Shown one piece after another: positions 37,596-47,148 of a stretch of DNA of 64,000 nt. Position numbers and translations under genes: made by a program. The notes below the pieces were generated by a model. It made no database searches. It was not told where the DNA came from and saw only the letters and a program-made list of their open reading frames with translations. The stretch is from CAYVTM01 sp964454645 (GTDB taxonomy: Bacteria > Bacteroidota > Bacteroidia > Sphingobacteriales > Sphingobacteriaceae). Each line of letters begins with the position of its first letter. Within the stretch, counting starts at the first letter, position 1. The stretch spans positions 6,697 through 70,696 of the forward strand of contig CAYVTM010000010.1 of NCBI GenBank assembly GCA_964454645.1. The letters are read 5' to 3'.

Positions 37596-38093
37596 ATGAG
37601 TAAAAATTCTTCTTTAAGCTTTTCTGCCAAACTCGAAATTATCGGAATAAACCCATTTGTTTTTTTACCGGAAGAAGTATTATTGAAAATTTTTAACAGG
37701 GCCGGAAAAGAGAAAGGTGCGATACCGGTCAAAGGAAGCGTGAATGGAAAAGCGTATAAACAAAATTTAGTGAAATACAGTTCTGCATGGCGTCTATATA
37801 TCAATATGGGTATGCTTAAGGATTCTCCCCAAAGAATAGGGGAAACGATTCATATTACCATAGACTACGATTCCGAAGAACGAAAGATTCCATTGCATCC
37901 CGGCTTAGAGAAAGCTTTTCAAAAGAACAAAGCAGCTAAAGCAAAATTTGACACTTTATCTCCATCCCGTCAAAAAGAAATAATTCGTTATATCGCAAAT
38001 CTTAAATCCGAGGAAAGCGTCAAACGAAACATTCGCAGAGCTATCGACCATTTAGCGGGTAAAACTTCTTTTGCGGGCAGAGAAAAATCATAG
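37596..38093 (+). CDS. DUF1905/YdeI (OmdA-like) family protein
   Basis: I start the gene at the ATG at 37596 (MSKNSSLSFSAKLEI), giving 165 residues. A longer frame from 37500 would begin inside the terminator hairpin and adds a segment that does not look conserved. Residues 1-80 resemble DUF1905 (FSAKLEIIGINPFVFLPEEVL, GAIPVKGSVNGKAYKQNL, INMGMLKDSPQRIGETIHITIDYD). The C-terminal part resembles the YdeI/OmdA bacteriocin-protection domain (LHPGLEKAFQKNKAAKAKFDTLSPSRQKEIIRYIANLKSEES, listed here as consecutive family segments). The molecular function is poorly known. It is probably monocistronic and converges with the acyltransferase gene. Confidence 0.85.
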   Translation: MSKNSSLSFSAKLEIIGINPFVFLPEEVLLKIFNRAGKEKGAIPVKGSVNGKAYKQNLVKYSSAWRLYINMGMLKDSPQRIGETIHITIDYDSEERKIPLHPGLEKAFQKNKAAKAKFDTLSPSRQKEIIRYIANLKSEESVKRNIRRAIDHLAGKTSFAGREKS

Positions 38094-38105
38094 CGTTCAA
38101 ATTTA

Positions 38106-39215
38106 TCAATGATTCATCCTGCGCTTTATTTTTAATACAGGCCGCTCGAAAAGCCAATAAAACAAGGCTCCTACAAGCAGCGTTATCAACACATAAAAGG
38201 CATAAAGTAAAAATGATTTCATCAGGGTGTCTCCCAGGAAATGCATATTGATGAACTTGAATACTAAGGTATAATGTGTTAAATATACCGAGTATGAAAT
38301 AATCGCAACGAAACTTATTATATGTGCCAGGCGATCGGATTTAATATTCAAATGATAGAAAAAGGGCAAGCACATGGCAAAGCCTAGAGAGCTTAATCCT
38401 GCAAACAGAACATTGTTAAATAAAGCGCTGCTTTGTGTTTGAAAAATAAGATAAGAAACACAAACAAGGATTATTCCTACGCTTGCGAAAAGATTTTTAT
38501 TTGCTTTTAATTTTTGAGGATATGCTGAAGAAAACGTTGCAAATAATACTCCATAAAGAATAGCATCCAGGCGTAACCAAACTACTTTTCGAATATGCTT
38601 GTCCCAGATCAAAGTTCCGAGAGGGGTATCTATTTTAAAGAATCGAAGACTTGTGTACAGAATAAGTAAAAACAGGATGACAGAAAGGATACGATGGATA
38701 ATTGATTTATAAGGAAGTTGAAGGGCTATGGCAAAGCATAGCGGAATGCTCAGATAGAACCATTCTTCAACCGATAAACTCCATGCTTCGGGAAAGAAAG
38801 GAGGGTGTACGGTAAAAAGGTTTTGTATGAAGAAAAGATAATCCCGGTTAAAAAAAATTGGTAAACCGATGAAGTATTTTAAGAAACAAAAATTTCCAAA
38901 CAGGGCAATGTAATAAACGGGAATCGTTCTGATCCAACGTTTCTTCCAAAAGGAAAAAATATCCGAAACTCTTAAGCGATTATTTTTTTGAATGATGTTT
39001 AATAATATACCGCCGATTAAAAATCCACTGAGTACAAAGAACAGCTCAACGCCCCAGTAGCCCAAATAAAAAGGTAGTTGCCCCTTGCTCAGATAATGCG
39101 ATACAAAAATATAACCGTGATACAAAACAACCAGCAGAATAGCAACTGCTCTTACCAGATCCAAACCCCGGTTACGTTTCGTATAGTCGATGGTATTAAT
39201 GAAATACTTTATCAA
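38106..39215 (-). CDS. Acyltransferase 3 (OafA/YrhL-type) membrane protein
   Basis: This 369-residue protein has about ten hydrophobic segments. It carries the N-terminal family motif R.LD..RA.AILLVVLYHG (residues about 16-35), with the catalytic-type histidine in YHG. GYWGVELFFVLSGFLIGG and PEAWSLSVEEWFYL are the other two signatures of the acyltransferase_3 family. Members transfer acetyl or other acyl groups to surface polysaccharide or lipid acceptors. No polysaccharide genes adjoin it, so the acceptor is unknown. It lies 11 bp downstream of rmuC on the same strand and may be co-transcribed. Confidence 0.93.
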   Translation of the reverse strand: MIKYFINTIDYTKRNRGLDLVRAVAILLVVLYHGYIFVSHYLSKGQLPFYLGYWGVELFFVLSGFLIGGILLNIIQKNNRLRVSDIFSFWKKRWIRTIPVYYIALFGNFCFLKYFIGLPIFFNRDYLFFIQNLFTVHPPFFPEAWSLSVEEWFYLSIPLCFAIALQLPYKSIIHRILSVILFLLILYTSLRFFKIDTPLGTLIWDKHIRKVVWLRLDAILYGVLFATFSSAYPQKLKANKNLFASVGIILVCVSYLIFQTQSSALFNNVLFAGLSSLGFAMCLPFFYHLNIKSDRLAHIISFVAIISYSVYLTHYTLVFKFINMHFLGDTLMKSFLLYAFYVLITLLVGALFYWLFERPVLKIKRRMNH

Positions 39216-39226
39216 GGAATAGGTTT

Positions 39227-40585
39227 TTATTCTGTGCTTTGATCTTCTTCATCGATGAATTTGGAATCAATGCGCTTGTCGGGTTTAACCCGTACACCCA
39301 GCTTCTCCAAGGCGGCAACACGGTTTATCAGACTGCCCTTTCCGGTAAGTTTGGTAAAGGCGTCGTTGTAGGTTTCCTTACTCTTATCAATTTGTGATCC
39401 CAGTTTTTCCAGATCATTAATGAAGCTTACAAACTTTTCATATAATGCCGCTGCTTTGTTGGCTATTTCCAAAGCATTTTGCGTTTGTTGCTCCTGTTTC
39501 CAAATAGATGCAACGGTTTTCAAGGTCGCTAATAATGTAGAGGGAGTAACCGGTACAATTCGTTTATTCCATGCAAAATCAAATAAGTCCCGGTCGTGTT
39601 GTAAGGCGATACTAAAAGAGGATTCAATCGGAATAAACAGCAATACAAAATCCGGAGAGTTTATCTGATAAATTTTCTGATAATTCTTTTCACTTAAACC
39701 CTTGATATGATTCCGGATGGATAGAATATGCTGCTTAATCAAAAATTCTTTATCTTCATCAGCATTGACTAATTTATCATAAGCTGCCAAAGATACTTTA
39801 GAGTCGATAACGATATGCTTATTATCGGGCAGATGTATAATCACATCCGGTTGCAACCGATTTCCGTTTTCGTCCATCAGTTGCATACCCTTGCCCTGCA
39901 CAGTATAGCTTTCACCTTCTGTTAAGCCGGACGCTTCAAGAACGCGTTCCAAAACAAACTCTCCCCAGTTCCCTTGTTGTTTGTTATCTCCTTTTAATGC
40001 TTTAGCCAGGTTATTCGCCTCTTCACTGATTCGTTTATTGAGATTCATTAATTGTGTAATCTCTCCTTTCAAACTGTTGCGTCCTTCTGCTTCCGACTTA
40101 TAACTTTTATCTACTTTTTCTTCAAAATCTTTGATACGCTGATGTAAAGGACTTAAAATACTTTCCAGTCCCAGCTTATTTTGCTCGGTAAACTTTTGGG
40201 TTTTCTCTTCAAAAATTTTATTGGCGATCAGCTCAAAATCTTTTGTAAACTTTTCCTGTACTGAGCGCAACTCCTGGTTTTGTTCTTCACGGCTTTTTAA
40301 TAAGGTGCGCAACCCTTCCCGTTCCTGATTGGCTTTGTTTAAAAGTAAGCGTTCCTCTTTTAAATTTTCTTCGAACTTATCTTTTTCGATTTGTACCAAG
40401 CTTAAGATGCGCTCGTATTCCGATTGCTGATTTTTATTTTTTTCTGAAAGAACAGCATTGGCTTTTTCCAGTTCGGAAATTTTCTTCGAATCGATATGCC
40501 TGGTAGAACGAAAGATAAATTTTGCAAACACAAATCCGATAAGCAAAGCAACAACAAATCCGACAAGAATTACAACCGATTCCAT
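39227..40585 (-). CDS. rmuC: DNA recombination protein RmuC
   Basis: The N-terminus has one membrane segment (VVILVGFVVALLIGFVFAKFIF). A long coiled-coil region follows at about residues 35-200, rich in E, K and Q. The RmuC domain covers about 200-420, with QGNWGEFVLERVLEASGL, QPDVIIHLPDNKHIVIDSK and VPVTPSTLLATLKTV. RmuC is a predicted nuclease-like protein that limits inversions at short inverted repeats in E. coli; its exact activity is unsettled. The length of 452 residues is normal. It is on the same strand as the DAO-type gene upstream and the acyltransferase downstream. Confidence 0.95.
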   Translation of the reverse strand: MESVVILVGFVVALLIGFVFAKFIFRSTRHIDSKKISELEKANAVLSEKNKNQQSEYERILSLVQIEKDKFEENLKEERLLLNKANQEREGLRTLLKSREEQNQELRSVQEKFTKDFELIANKIFEEKTQKFTEQNKLGLESILSPLHQRIKDFEEKVDKSYKSEAEGRNSLKGEITQLMNLNKRISEEANNLAKALKGDNKQQGNWGEFVLERVLEASGLTEGESYTVQGKGMQLMDENGNRLQPDVIIHLPDNKHIVIDSKVSLAAYDKLVNADEDKEFLIKQHILSIRNHIKGLSEKNYQKIYQINSPDFVLLFIPIESSFSIALQHDRDLFDFAWNKRIVPVTPSTLLATLKTVASIWKQEQQTQNALEIANKAAALYEKFVSFINDLEKLGSQIDKSKETYNDAFTKLTGKGSLINRVAALEKLGVRVKPDKRIDSKFIDEEDQSTE

Positions 40586-40659
40586 ACGCTAAAATACGGA
40601 TTAAAGTTTTACATGTACAGGTGTCAGATACAAAATTTATTATACAAAGATGTATGCTG

Positions 40660-41805
40660 TTAATCTCTTATGATTTGCTCAGCAACTTCCTCTGCTATCA
40701 GGCTTCCCAAAGCAACACCCATTCCGTTACAACGGACCGCCGACCATACATTCGGTTCCAGTTCTTTGATGATCGGACCCAGGCTTTCGGAGAAAGCCAT
40801 GATTCCACTCCAGTTATAATCTATTTCATAAGAGATATCCGGCAGAATAACTTCATCTAATAAGGCAGTTAATTTATCCTGAATAGTTTTGCTGGTCCCG
40901 AATGCAAAAGTTTTTTCGGCTTTTACATCTAAATTTCTCCCCCCTCCCAAGAGCAACCGATTATGAATATTCCGGAAATAGTAAAAGCCTTTATCGTAAT
41001 GAAAACTTCCTTTAATTTTTAGATCTTTGATTTCCTTTGTAATCAATACTTGCCCGCGGCCGGGAAACAAATCGAGATCGGGGTACAATTGTTTTGCAAA
41101 GGCATTGGTACAGAGAACCACTTTTCTTGCATAAAGATTAAAAGAGTTACAATTAAGCAAGACTTGCTCGCTTTGGCTTTGTATTTCTTTTACTTCAACG
41201 GAATTTAGAATAAGTATTCCCGCTTCATGACATTTATCCAACAAAGCGCGCATCATCCGTCCCGTATCAATCTGTCCTTCGTAAGCATTGCTGATTACAC
41301 GTTTTACATTTTTATACCCCATCTGTCCGATAATTGTATCATTTTCGGAATAGATGGCTTTGCTGATAGAAGCATCCACAATATCCTCCTTCAACAAATT
41401 ATTGAAATAAGGAATATGTTCGAGGCACTCTTGATAGAGTAATTCATCCGCTTCGGTAAAAATTTCATGTCCGCCCAAACCTTCGTAGGCAATATTTTTT
41501 TGACCGAGAGTGGCAATCATTTTTTGCAGGCCTTTCCATCGTTTAGCGGCTAATATTTTTATGGTTTCTTCGTTGCTTTGCTTTTTTTGCTCGATTAATT
41601 CGGAGATACTTCCAAAGCAGGCAAAACCGGCATTTTTTGTGCTGGCGCCGCTGGGTAAAATTCCCCTTTCCAAAACTATAATTTGAGCTTGGGGCTTTAA
41701 TTTTCGTAATTCTAAAGCAGTAAAAAGGCCCACAATTCCACTTCCGACGATGCAGAAATCATAATCATGAATAAATGACGTTTTTTCCCAATATGAAAAA
41801 CTCAT
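40660..41805 (-). CDS. FAD-dependent oxidoreductase (DAO/glycine oxidase-like)
   Basis: An N-terminal Rossmann FAD-binding motif is present at about residues 17-35 (DFCIVGSGIVGLFTALELR). GASTKNAGFACFGS follows, which contacts the flavin in the DAO family. The second half includes ARKVVLCTNAFAKQLYPDLDLFPGRGQVLIT and a C-terminal WSGIMAFSESLGPII with AVRCNGMGVALGSLIAEEVAE. Members oxidise secondary or D-amines (D-amino acids, glycine, sarcosine). The substrate cannot be assigned, but nitrogen-storage genes lie nearby. It is 381 residues long and divergent from the zinc peptidase gene. Confidence 0.88.
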   Translation of the reverse strand: MSFSYWEKTSFIHDYDFCIVGSGIVGLFTALELRKLKPQAQIIVLERGILPSGASTKNAGFACFGSISELIEQKKQSNEETIKILAAKRWKGLQKMIATLGQKNIAYEGLGGHEIFTEADELLYQECLEHIPYFNNLLKEDIVDASISKAIYSENDTIIGQMGYKNVKRVISNAYEGQIDTGRMMRALLDKCHEAGILILNSVEVKEIQSQSEQVLLNCNSFNLYARKVVLCTNAFAKQLYPDLDLFPGRGQVLITKEIKDLKIKGSFHYDKGFYYFRNIHNRLLLGGGRNLDVKAEKTFAFGTSKTIQDKLTALLDEVILPDISYEIDYNWSGIMAFSESLGPIIKELEPNVWSAVRCNGMGVALGSLIAEEVAEQIIRD

Positions 41806-41852
41806 AAGCGGCGTTTTTTGTTATAATGTCGTAATTTAACCCTTTTTTGTCA

Positions 41853-41860
41853 TACTTTTG
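41853..41860 (+). promoter_or_regulatory. Candidate -7 box of the zinc peptidase gene
   Basis: TACTTTTG matches TAnnTTTG in the 98-bp divergent spacer, 43 bp before the ATG at 41904. A -33 box at the usual spacing is not clear. Confidence 0.35.
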
Positions 41861-41903
41861 TGTATGGCATTTACTTTGAAGTGTAAAAATAAAATATAAA
41901 AAT

Positions 41904-42575
41904 ATGATCGTATTAATTATTGTAATCATGGCTGCGAGCTGGTATGTGGGATGGAGATTCAAAAGCCGTTTTAATGAGTATTCACAAATCGGGTTGGCCA
42001 ATGGAATGTCGGGAAAAGAAATTGCCGAACAAATGCTAGCCGACCATCAGATTAATGATGTGAAAGTTATTTCCATAGAAGGGCAATTAACGGACCACTA
42101 TAATCCAATTGATAAGACCGTGAATTTAAGTCCGGACGTTTATCATGGAAGAAGTGTTGCTTCAGCAGCCGTTGCAGCGCACGAGTGCGGACATGCGGTT
42201 CAGCATGCAAAAGCATACTCATGGTTAAAATTCCGTTCGGCGATGGTTCCGGCATTGAGTGTCAGTTCGCGTTATATGCAGTGGATTTTGTTGGGGGGTA
42301 TATTGTTATTGAATGTATTCCCGGCATTGCTGTTTATCGGAATATTATTGTTTGCCTTAACAACTGTTTTCAGTTTTGTTACCCTGCCGGTAGAGTTCGA
42401 TGCAAGTAAACGCGCATTGGTATGGCTGGATAATAAAGGAATTACACGCAGTTCGGAAACAGAAACGGCTCGTAAAGCTTTGAATTGGGCAGCATCAACG
42501 TATGTTGTCGCAGCAATCTCATCTTTAGCGACACTTTTATATTACATTGCTATATTTATGGGTAGAAGAGACTAA
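41904..42575 (+). CDS. Membrane zinc metallopeptidase (YugP-like)
   Basis: This 223-residue protein starts with a membrane segment (MIVLIIVIMAASWYVGW). The cytosolic-type segment GMSGKEIAEQMLADHQINDVKV is followed by the zinc-binding HECGH at residues 93-97 (AAVAAHECGHAVQHA). Two or three further hydrophobic segments follow (WILLGGILLLNVFPALLFIGILL, then a C-terminal one). FVTLPVEFDASKRAL is a family signature whose glutamate probably completes the zinc site. This matches the YugP-type neutral zinc metallopeptidase family, related to M48; the substrates are unknown. The gene is probably monocistronic. Confidence 0.92.
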   Translation: MIVLIIVIMAASWYVGWRFKSRFNEYSQIGLANGMSGKEIAEQMLADHQINDVKVISIEGQLTDHYNPIDKTVNLSPDVYHGRSVASAAVAAHECGHAVQHAKAYSWLKFRSAMVPALSVSSRYMQWILLGGILLLNVFPALLFIGILLFALTTVFSFVTLPVEFDASKRALVWLDNKGITRSSETETARKALNWAASTYVVAAISSLATLLYYIAIFMGRRD

Positions 42576-42588
42576 GGTTTATATCAGC

Positions 42589-42614
42589 AAGGCATGGCGG
42601 CGAACTCATGCCTT
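42589..42614. repeat. Inverted repeat between two convergent genes
   Basis: AAGGCATG pairs with CATGCCTT around a ten-base loop and spans the end of the isoaspartyl peptidase gene. It has no T-run on either side, so it is not a classical intrinsic terminator, although it may still slow or stabilise the converging transcripts. Confidence 0.4.
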
Positions 42615-43451
42615 GAAAACCTGTATTCCTTCTGAATTTATCTTTGCCCAAACCATATAGGGGTGAGATTCGGAATGATAGATTTCTCCATTCCTATCAA
42701 TCGCAATAGCTCCTGCAAAACCATCAATTGTTTTTAACTCTCCGAACGATTTTTCGAAAGCCCCGGAAATACTAAAACCATCGCTGATGCGGGTTACAAT
42801 TTTTGAAGCCAAAGCAACACTTACAATATCTTCTCCGACACCCGTACAGGATACTCCGGCAAATTTATTTGCATAATTTCCGGAAGTAGTTGCGGAATCC
42901 GAAACACGCCCCGGAATTTCAAAACCCTTACCTCCTGTTGAGGTTGCTGCGGCTATACAACCCGTGCGATCGCGTGCTACACAACCAACCGTACTTGTTT
43001 TTAAGGAAGATAGTTTTTCTGCATATTCTTTACGGCGTTCGGGAATCTCCGGGCTGAAAAAAGGAATGCCCCTTTTCTCTGCATACAGATTGGCCTCTTC
43101 CGATGCCAATACCCGGTCTTCTTCCTGCATTAACTGTGATGCAAGTTGTATCGGATTTTGAATGTTTTGAATATTGATGACACCTGAGAATTTTGCACTT
43201 TGCCCATCCATTAAGGAAGCACTTAAGCGAATCTTTCCATCACTTTGAATCTGAGACCCGAGTCCGGCATTAAAAAGTTTATCATCCTCAAGCATACTTA
43301 CCGCATATACCACCGTTTCTGTCGCTGTATGTCTTGCTAAATAAGCATAAGCTTTTTCTGCAATATTTTTTAAAGACTCCTGCTTTGCTTTTTTTATTTC
43401 AGCCGCTGTTGAAGATTCACTGATGAATCCCCCATGTATTATTAATTCCAT
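42606..43451 (-). CDS. iaaA: Isoaspartyl peptidase/L-asparaginase (Ntn-hydrolase)
   Basis: This 281-residue protein matches plant-type asparaginases, autocatalytic Ntn-hydrolases made as one chain and cleaved. IIHGG lies at residues 4-8, NAGLGSQIQSDG near 61-72, and the cleavage site before T154 in TSTVGCVA supplies the N-terminal threonine nucleophile. AAATSTGG(K) and the SDSATTSGNYAN ligand region follow. The enzyme hydrolyses beta-aspartyl dipeptides. It lies 17 bp downstream of cyanophycinase, which releases beta-Asp-Arg, so its job here is very likely to split that dipeptide into aspartate and arginine. The symbol is by family; substrate preference is inferred from context. Confidence 0.92.
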   Translation of the reverse strand: MELIIHGGFISESSTAAEIKKAKQESLKNIAEKAYAYLARHTATETVVYAVSMLEDDKLFNAGLGSQIQSDGKIRLSASLMDGQSAKFSGVINIQNIQNPIQLASQLMQEEDRVLASEEANLYAEKRGIPFFSPEIPERRKEYAEKLSSLKTSTVGCVARDRTGCIAAATSTGGKGFEIPGRVSDSATTSGNYANKFAGVSCTGVGEDIVSVALASKIVTRISDGFSISGAFEKSFGELKTIDGFAGAIAIDRNGEIYHSESHPYMVWAKINSEGIQVFKA

Positions 43452-43468
43452 GTCAGAATAGAATAGCT

Positions 43469-44371
43469 TTAACTGTCAATCTTTGCATAACGCTCGTTAT
43501 CCGATTTATGATTTTTATAGATATACATCTGATGTGTATTCAGATCATAGGTATCATACATAGACATAACATGAACAATTAAATTATTGATAGAGACGGG
43601 ATGTCCGATAGCCACATCGGTAATATTGGTATCTTTGATATGATGGCCATCGACTAAAATTACCAATCCCGAACCGATCGCTTCCATTTGTGAACCCTGT
43701 GTAATTAACAATCCCGTATCTTCTCCCAATCCGATTCCTATTACCATCGGGTTTCCGACTACAGCCTGAAACAAGCGACCCATTCTTCCACGATGTACAA
43801 AATGAGTATCAATAATCGCTTCGGAAATTAATCCTAACCCACTTGTAATTTTTACTTCTCCTTTTAATAAGGCTTCGCTGGATGAGCCTTGGTAGATCAT
43901 GGTATTTGAGCAAGCGGCAGCACCGGCAGAAGTCCCTGCAATCAGAAAATCTTCTTCACGATACTTTTTTAATAATGTAGTATGAAAAGCAGTACCACCC
44001 AGCAAAGATGTTAAACGTAATTGATCCCCGCCTGTAAACATAATAATGTTTGCGCGGTTTAAGCGATCTACATATAATGCATCGTTTGCTTCTTCCCGTT
44101 CGGTGATGTTTATTACCCCTACATCTTCTGCGCCCAAAAAGGAAAAGGCTTTAATATATTCTTCGCCTACAGCCTTAGGAATTTGAGATGCTGTAGTCAT
44201 AATTTCAATACGCGATTTTTCTTTTAAAGAAGATTCCGTCAATATGCGCTTCAGTATTCCTCTTTCAAAAAAATTAAGATTTTTTTCGACATCCTTATCG
44301 TAGTTTTTTTCCGTAAAACTACCGGTATCTACTGCCCCCCCAATGATGATTAATTTTCCCTTGGGTATCAT
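43469..44371 (-). CDS. cphB: Cyanophycinase (peptidase S51 family)
   Basis: Cyanophycinase is a serine-type exopeptidase that degrades cyanophycin (multi-L-arginyl-poly-L-aspartate) to beta-Asp-Arg dipeptides. The 300-residue protein has KLIIIGGAVD at the N-terminus, MFTGGDQLRL at about 111-120, and the nucleophile elbow GTSAGAAA with serine 148. IDTHFVHRGRMGRL (histidine of the active site) and GIGLGEDTGLLI follow, all typical of the family. It is the first gene of the minus-strand pair with isoaspartyl peptidase and diverges from cyanophycin synthetase, so the polymer's synthesis and breakdown are encoded back to back. Confidence 0.95.
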   Translation of the reverse strand: MIPKGKLIIIGGAVDTGSFTEKNYDKDVEKNLNFFERGILKRILTESSLKEKSRIEIMTTASQIPKAVGEEYIKAFSFLGAEDVGVINITEREEANDALYVDRLNRANIIMFTGGDQLRLTSLLGGTAFHTTLLKKYREEDFLIAGTSAGAAACSNTMIYQGSSSEALLKGEVKITSGLGLISEAIIDTHFVHRGRMGRLFQAVVGNPMVIGIGLGEDTGLLITQGSQMEAIGSGLVILVDGHHIKDTNITDVAIGHPVSINNLIVHVMSMYDTYDLNTHQMYIYKNHKSDNERYAKIDS

Positions 44372-44532
44372 ATTTTAGTAATTTAGAATCAATAAATCAA
44401 TTGTTAAAAATCAATTATAGGTAAAAATAATAAGAATCGCTTAAGGATTATTTAAAATTACTTAAGATATTCGTTAGGATATATTTTATCATATTTCCTA
44501 TATTACCATACGTAATTTAAAAACTAATCTAA
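44372..44532. promoter_or_regulatory. Divergent promoter region between cphB and cphA
   Basis: This 161-bp AT-rich spacer separates the two divergent transcription units for cyanophycin breakdown and synthesis, so it must carry both promoters and any common regulation. I see no clear palindromic operator or full consensus promoter. The region's role follows from its position only. Confidence 0.4.
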
Positions 44533-47148
44533 ATGAAAATATTAAGCATACAAGCATTAAGGGGCCCGAATATCTGGAGCGTTAACAGAAAAAAGTTAAT
44601 TCAGATGCGTCTCGATTTAGAGGAAATGGAACAAAGGCCGACCGATAAAATCGATGGATTTTTAGAACGGTTGGAACAGATGTTCCCGAGTATGTACGAG
44701 CACCGTTGTTCGGAAGGCATCCCCGGAGGTTTCTTTATACGGGTAAAAAAAGGTACCTGGATGGGTCATGTGATCGAACATATTGCCCTGGAAATACAGA
44801 CCCTGGCAGGGATGGAAACCGGCTTTGGCAGGACACGCGAAACAAAAACCCCCGGAATTTATAATGTAGTATTTTCCTATGCCGAAGAGAAAGTAGGATT
44901 ATTTGCCGCTGAATCGGCAGTGCGTATTGCGGAAGCACTGATATATGCACAAGAATACGATTTGGCATACGACATACAACGAATGAGGGAGATTCGGGAA
45001 GAAGTCCGACTGGGTCCCAGTACCGGATCTATTGTGGACGAAGCCGTTGCAAGGGATATTCCCTGGATCCGCCTGGGAAAAAATTCCCTCGTACAGTTGG
45101 GCTATGGAAAAAATCAGGTACGCTTTCAGGCAACCATTACCGATAAAACCAGTAACATCGCAGTAGATATCGCCTGCAACAAAGAAGAAACCAAACGTAT
45201 GCTATACGAAGCGGCAATTCCTGTTGCTAAAGGAGATATTTGTATAGATGAAGAAGATCTGGAACGGACCATTAATCGTATCGGATTTCCGATAGTGATT
45301 AAACCGCTCGACGGGAACCATGGTAAAGGGGCATCCATCAATGTAAATACGATGCAGGAAGCCATCGAAGGATTACATCATGCTAAAAAATATTCACGCA
45401 AAGTTATCGTCGAACGGTTTATAAAAGGTTTCGACTTTCGTGTATTGGTTATCGATAATAGAGTCGTGGCAGCAGCGCAACGGGTACCGGCACATATTAC
45501 AGGAGATGGGAAGCATACGATTGCCGGGCTGATTGATATCGAAAACAAAGACCCTCGCCGGGGCTATGGCCATGAAAATGTTTTAACCGAAATTTCAATC
45601 GACAGAGATACACTCGATCTGCTGGAGAAAATGAACTATACTTTAGATACTGTTCCGGAAAAAGATGAAACAGTTTATTTAAAATCTACCGCTAACCTCA
45701 GTACCGGCGGTACATCCATCGATGTTACCGACATGATGCACCCCGAAAATATTTTCCTTGCGGAACGTATCTCGCGAATTATCGGATTGGATATTTGCGG
45801 TATCGATATCATGGCATCGAACCTGACACAATCTTTAAAAGAAAACGGGGGTGTCGTATTGGAAGTAAATGCAGCGCCGGGGTTTCGTATGCATCTGGCT
45901 CCTTCCGAAGGGTTGCCGCGTAACGTTGCGTCGCCTGTGATAGATATGTTGTATCCTCCGGGTAAAGCCTCACGTATTCCGATTATCGCTATTACGGGAA
46001 CTAATGGTAAAACCACTACCACCCGGTTGATCGCTCACATTGTTAAAAACATGGGTTATCATGTAGGTTTTACTACTTCGGATGGGATTTATGTGCGAAA
46101 TCACATGCTCGAAAAAGGAGATACTACCGGACCGGTCAGCGCAGAATTTATTTTGAAAGATCCTACCGTGGAGTTCGCGGTTCTGGAAACAGCCCGTGGC
46201 GGGATATTGCGTGCTGGACTGGGTTTCAGCCGATGCGATATTGGCGTAATTACCAATATACAGGAAGATCATCTGGGCCTGAACGATATAGAAACACTCG
46301 ATGATTTAGCTCGTGTAAAATCGGTTGTGGTGCGAAGCATTAAAAAAGATGGCTATGCAATTTTAAATGCCGAAGACGAATATTGTGTTAAAATTGCAGG
46401 TACACTCGATTGTAATGTTGCTTATTTCTGTATGGATGAAAATCATCCTGTGATTCGCAAACACTCTAAAACAGGAGGTATTTCAGCCATATATGAAAAC
46501 GGATTTATAACGATAAAAAAGGGCGACTGGAAAATTCGTGTAGAAAAAGTGACCATGATTCCGCTTACCATGGGCGGCAAAGCAAGATTTATGATTGCAA
46601 ATGTTTTGGCTGCAACTTTGGCGGGTTATTTATCGGGATTCAGAACCGAAGATATGCGCCTCTCGCTTGAAACATTTATTCCGTCTGCTGCGTTAACTCC
46701 GGGCCGTATGAACATCTTTAATTTTAAAGATTTTAAAGTGATGATCGATTTTGCTCATAATCCCGCCGGATACCGTGGAATAGAGGCCTTTTTAGAACAG
46801 ATAGATTCTTCCTATAAAATCGGGATAATTGCAGGTGTAGGTGATCGTCGTGACCAGGATATTATTGAATGCGGAGCTATCGCAGCACGTATGTTCGATC
46901 ATATCATCATCCGCCAGGAAAAACATTTGCGCGGAAGAACGGAAGAAGAGCTGATTGGTTTGGTATTGGATGGGATAAAATCGGTAGATAAAAACGTTAC
47001 TTACGAAATTGTTCCTAAAGAAATTGAGGCTATCAAACATGCGATCTCCATTGCAAAACCCGGAACATTCATCACCGCATTAAGCGATGTTATTACCAAT
47101 GCCATCGATATTGTACAACAATATTTAGATAAAGAGTCGGGAATGTAA
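44533..47148 (+). CDS. cphA: Cyanophycin synthetase
   Basis: CphA makes cyanophycin, an arginine-aspartate nitrogen reserve, with ATP and without a ribosome. The 871 residues match the family. The N-terminal domain (LSIQALRGPNIWS) leads into an ATP-grasp module at about 215-480 (FPIVIKPLDGNHGKGASI, VIVERFIKGFDFRVLVID, CGIDIM, VLEVNAAPGFRMHL). The Mur-ligase-like module starts near 487 with the P-loop TGTNGKTTTT, then ETARGGILRAGLGF, NIQEDHLG and MIDFAHNPAGY. The last two segments are typical of the second, aspartate-adding half. No key motif is lost. It faces cphB and iaaA on the opposite strand. Confidence 0.97.
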   Translation: MKILSIQALRGPNIWSVNRKKLIQMRLDLEEMEQRPTDKIDGFLERLEQMFPSMYEHRCSEGIPGGFFIRVKKGTWMGHVIEHIALEIQTLAGMETGFGRTRETKTPGIYNVVFSYAEEKVGLFAAESAVRIAEALIYAQEYDLAYDIQRMREIREEVRLGPSTGSIVDEAVARDIPWIRLGKNSLVQLGYGKNQVRFQATITDKTSNIAVDIACNKEETKRMLYEAAIPVAKGDICIDEEDLERTINRIGFPIVIKPLDGNHGKGASINVNTMQEAIEGLHHAKKYSRKVIVERFIKGFDFRVLVIDNRVVAAAQRVPAHITGDGKHTIAGLIDIENKDPRRGYGHENVLTEISIDRDTLDLLEKMNYTLDTVPEKDETVYLKSTANLSTGGTSIDVTDMMHPENIFLAERISRIIGLDICGIDIMASNLTQSLKENGGVVLEVNAAPGFRMHLAPSEGLPRNVASPVIDMLYPPGKASRIPIIAITGTNGKTTTTRLIAHIVKNMGYHVGFTTSDGIYVRNHMLEKGDTTGPVSAEFILKDPTVEFAVLETARGGILRAGLGFSRCDIGVITNIQEDHLGLNDIETLDDLARVKSVVVRSIKKDGYAILNAEDEYCVKIAGTLDCNVAYFCMDENHPVIRKHSKTGGISAIYENGFITIKKGDWKIRVEKVTMIPLTMGGKARFMIANVLAATLAGYLSGFRTEDMRLSLETFIPSAALTPGRMNIFNFKDFKVMIDFAHNPAGYRGIEAFLEQIDSSYKIGIIAGVGDRRDQDIIECGAIAARMFDHIIIRQEKHLRGRTEEELIGLVLDGIKSVDKNVTYEIVPKEIEAIKHAISIAKPGTFITALSDVITNAIDIVQQYLDKESGM

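Noticed and set aside
41765..42001. Minus-strand frame of 78 residues between the DAO and peptidase genes
   Set aside because: It overlaps both divergent genes and contains no recognised motif; both flanking genes are well supported.
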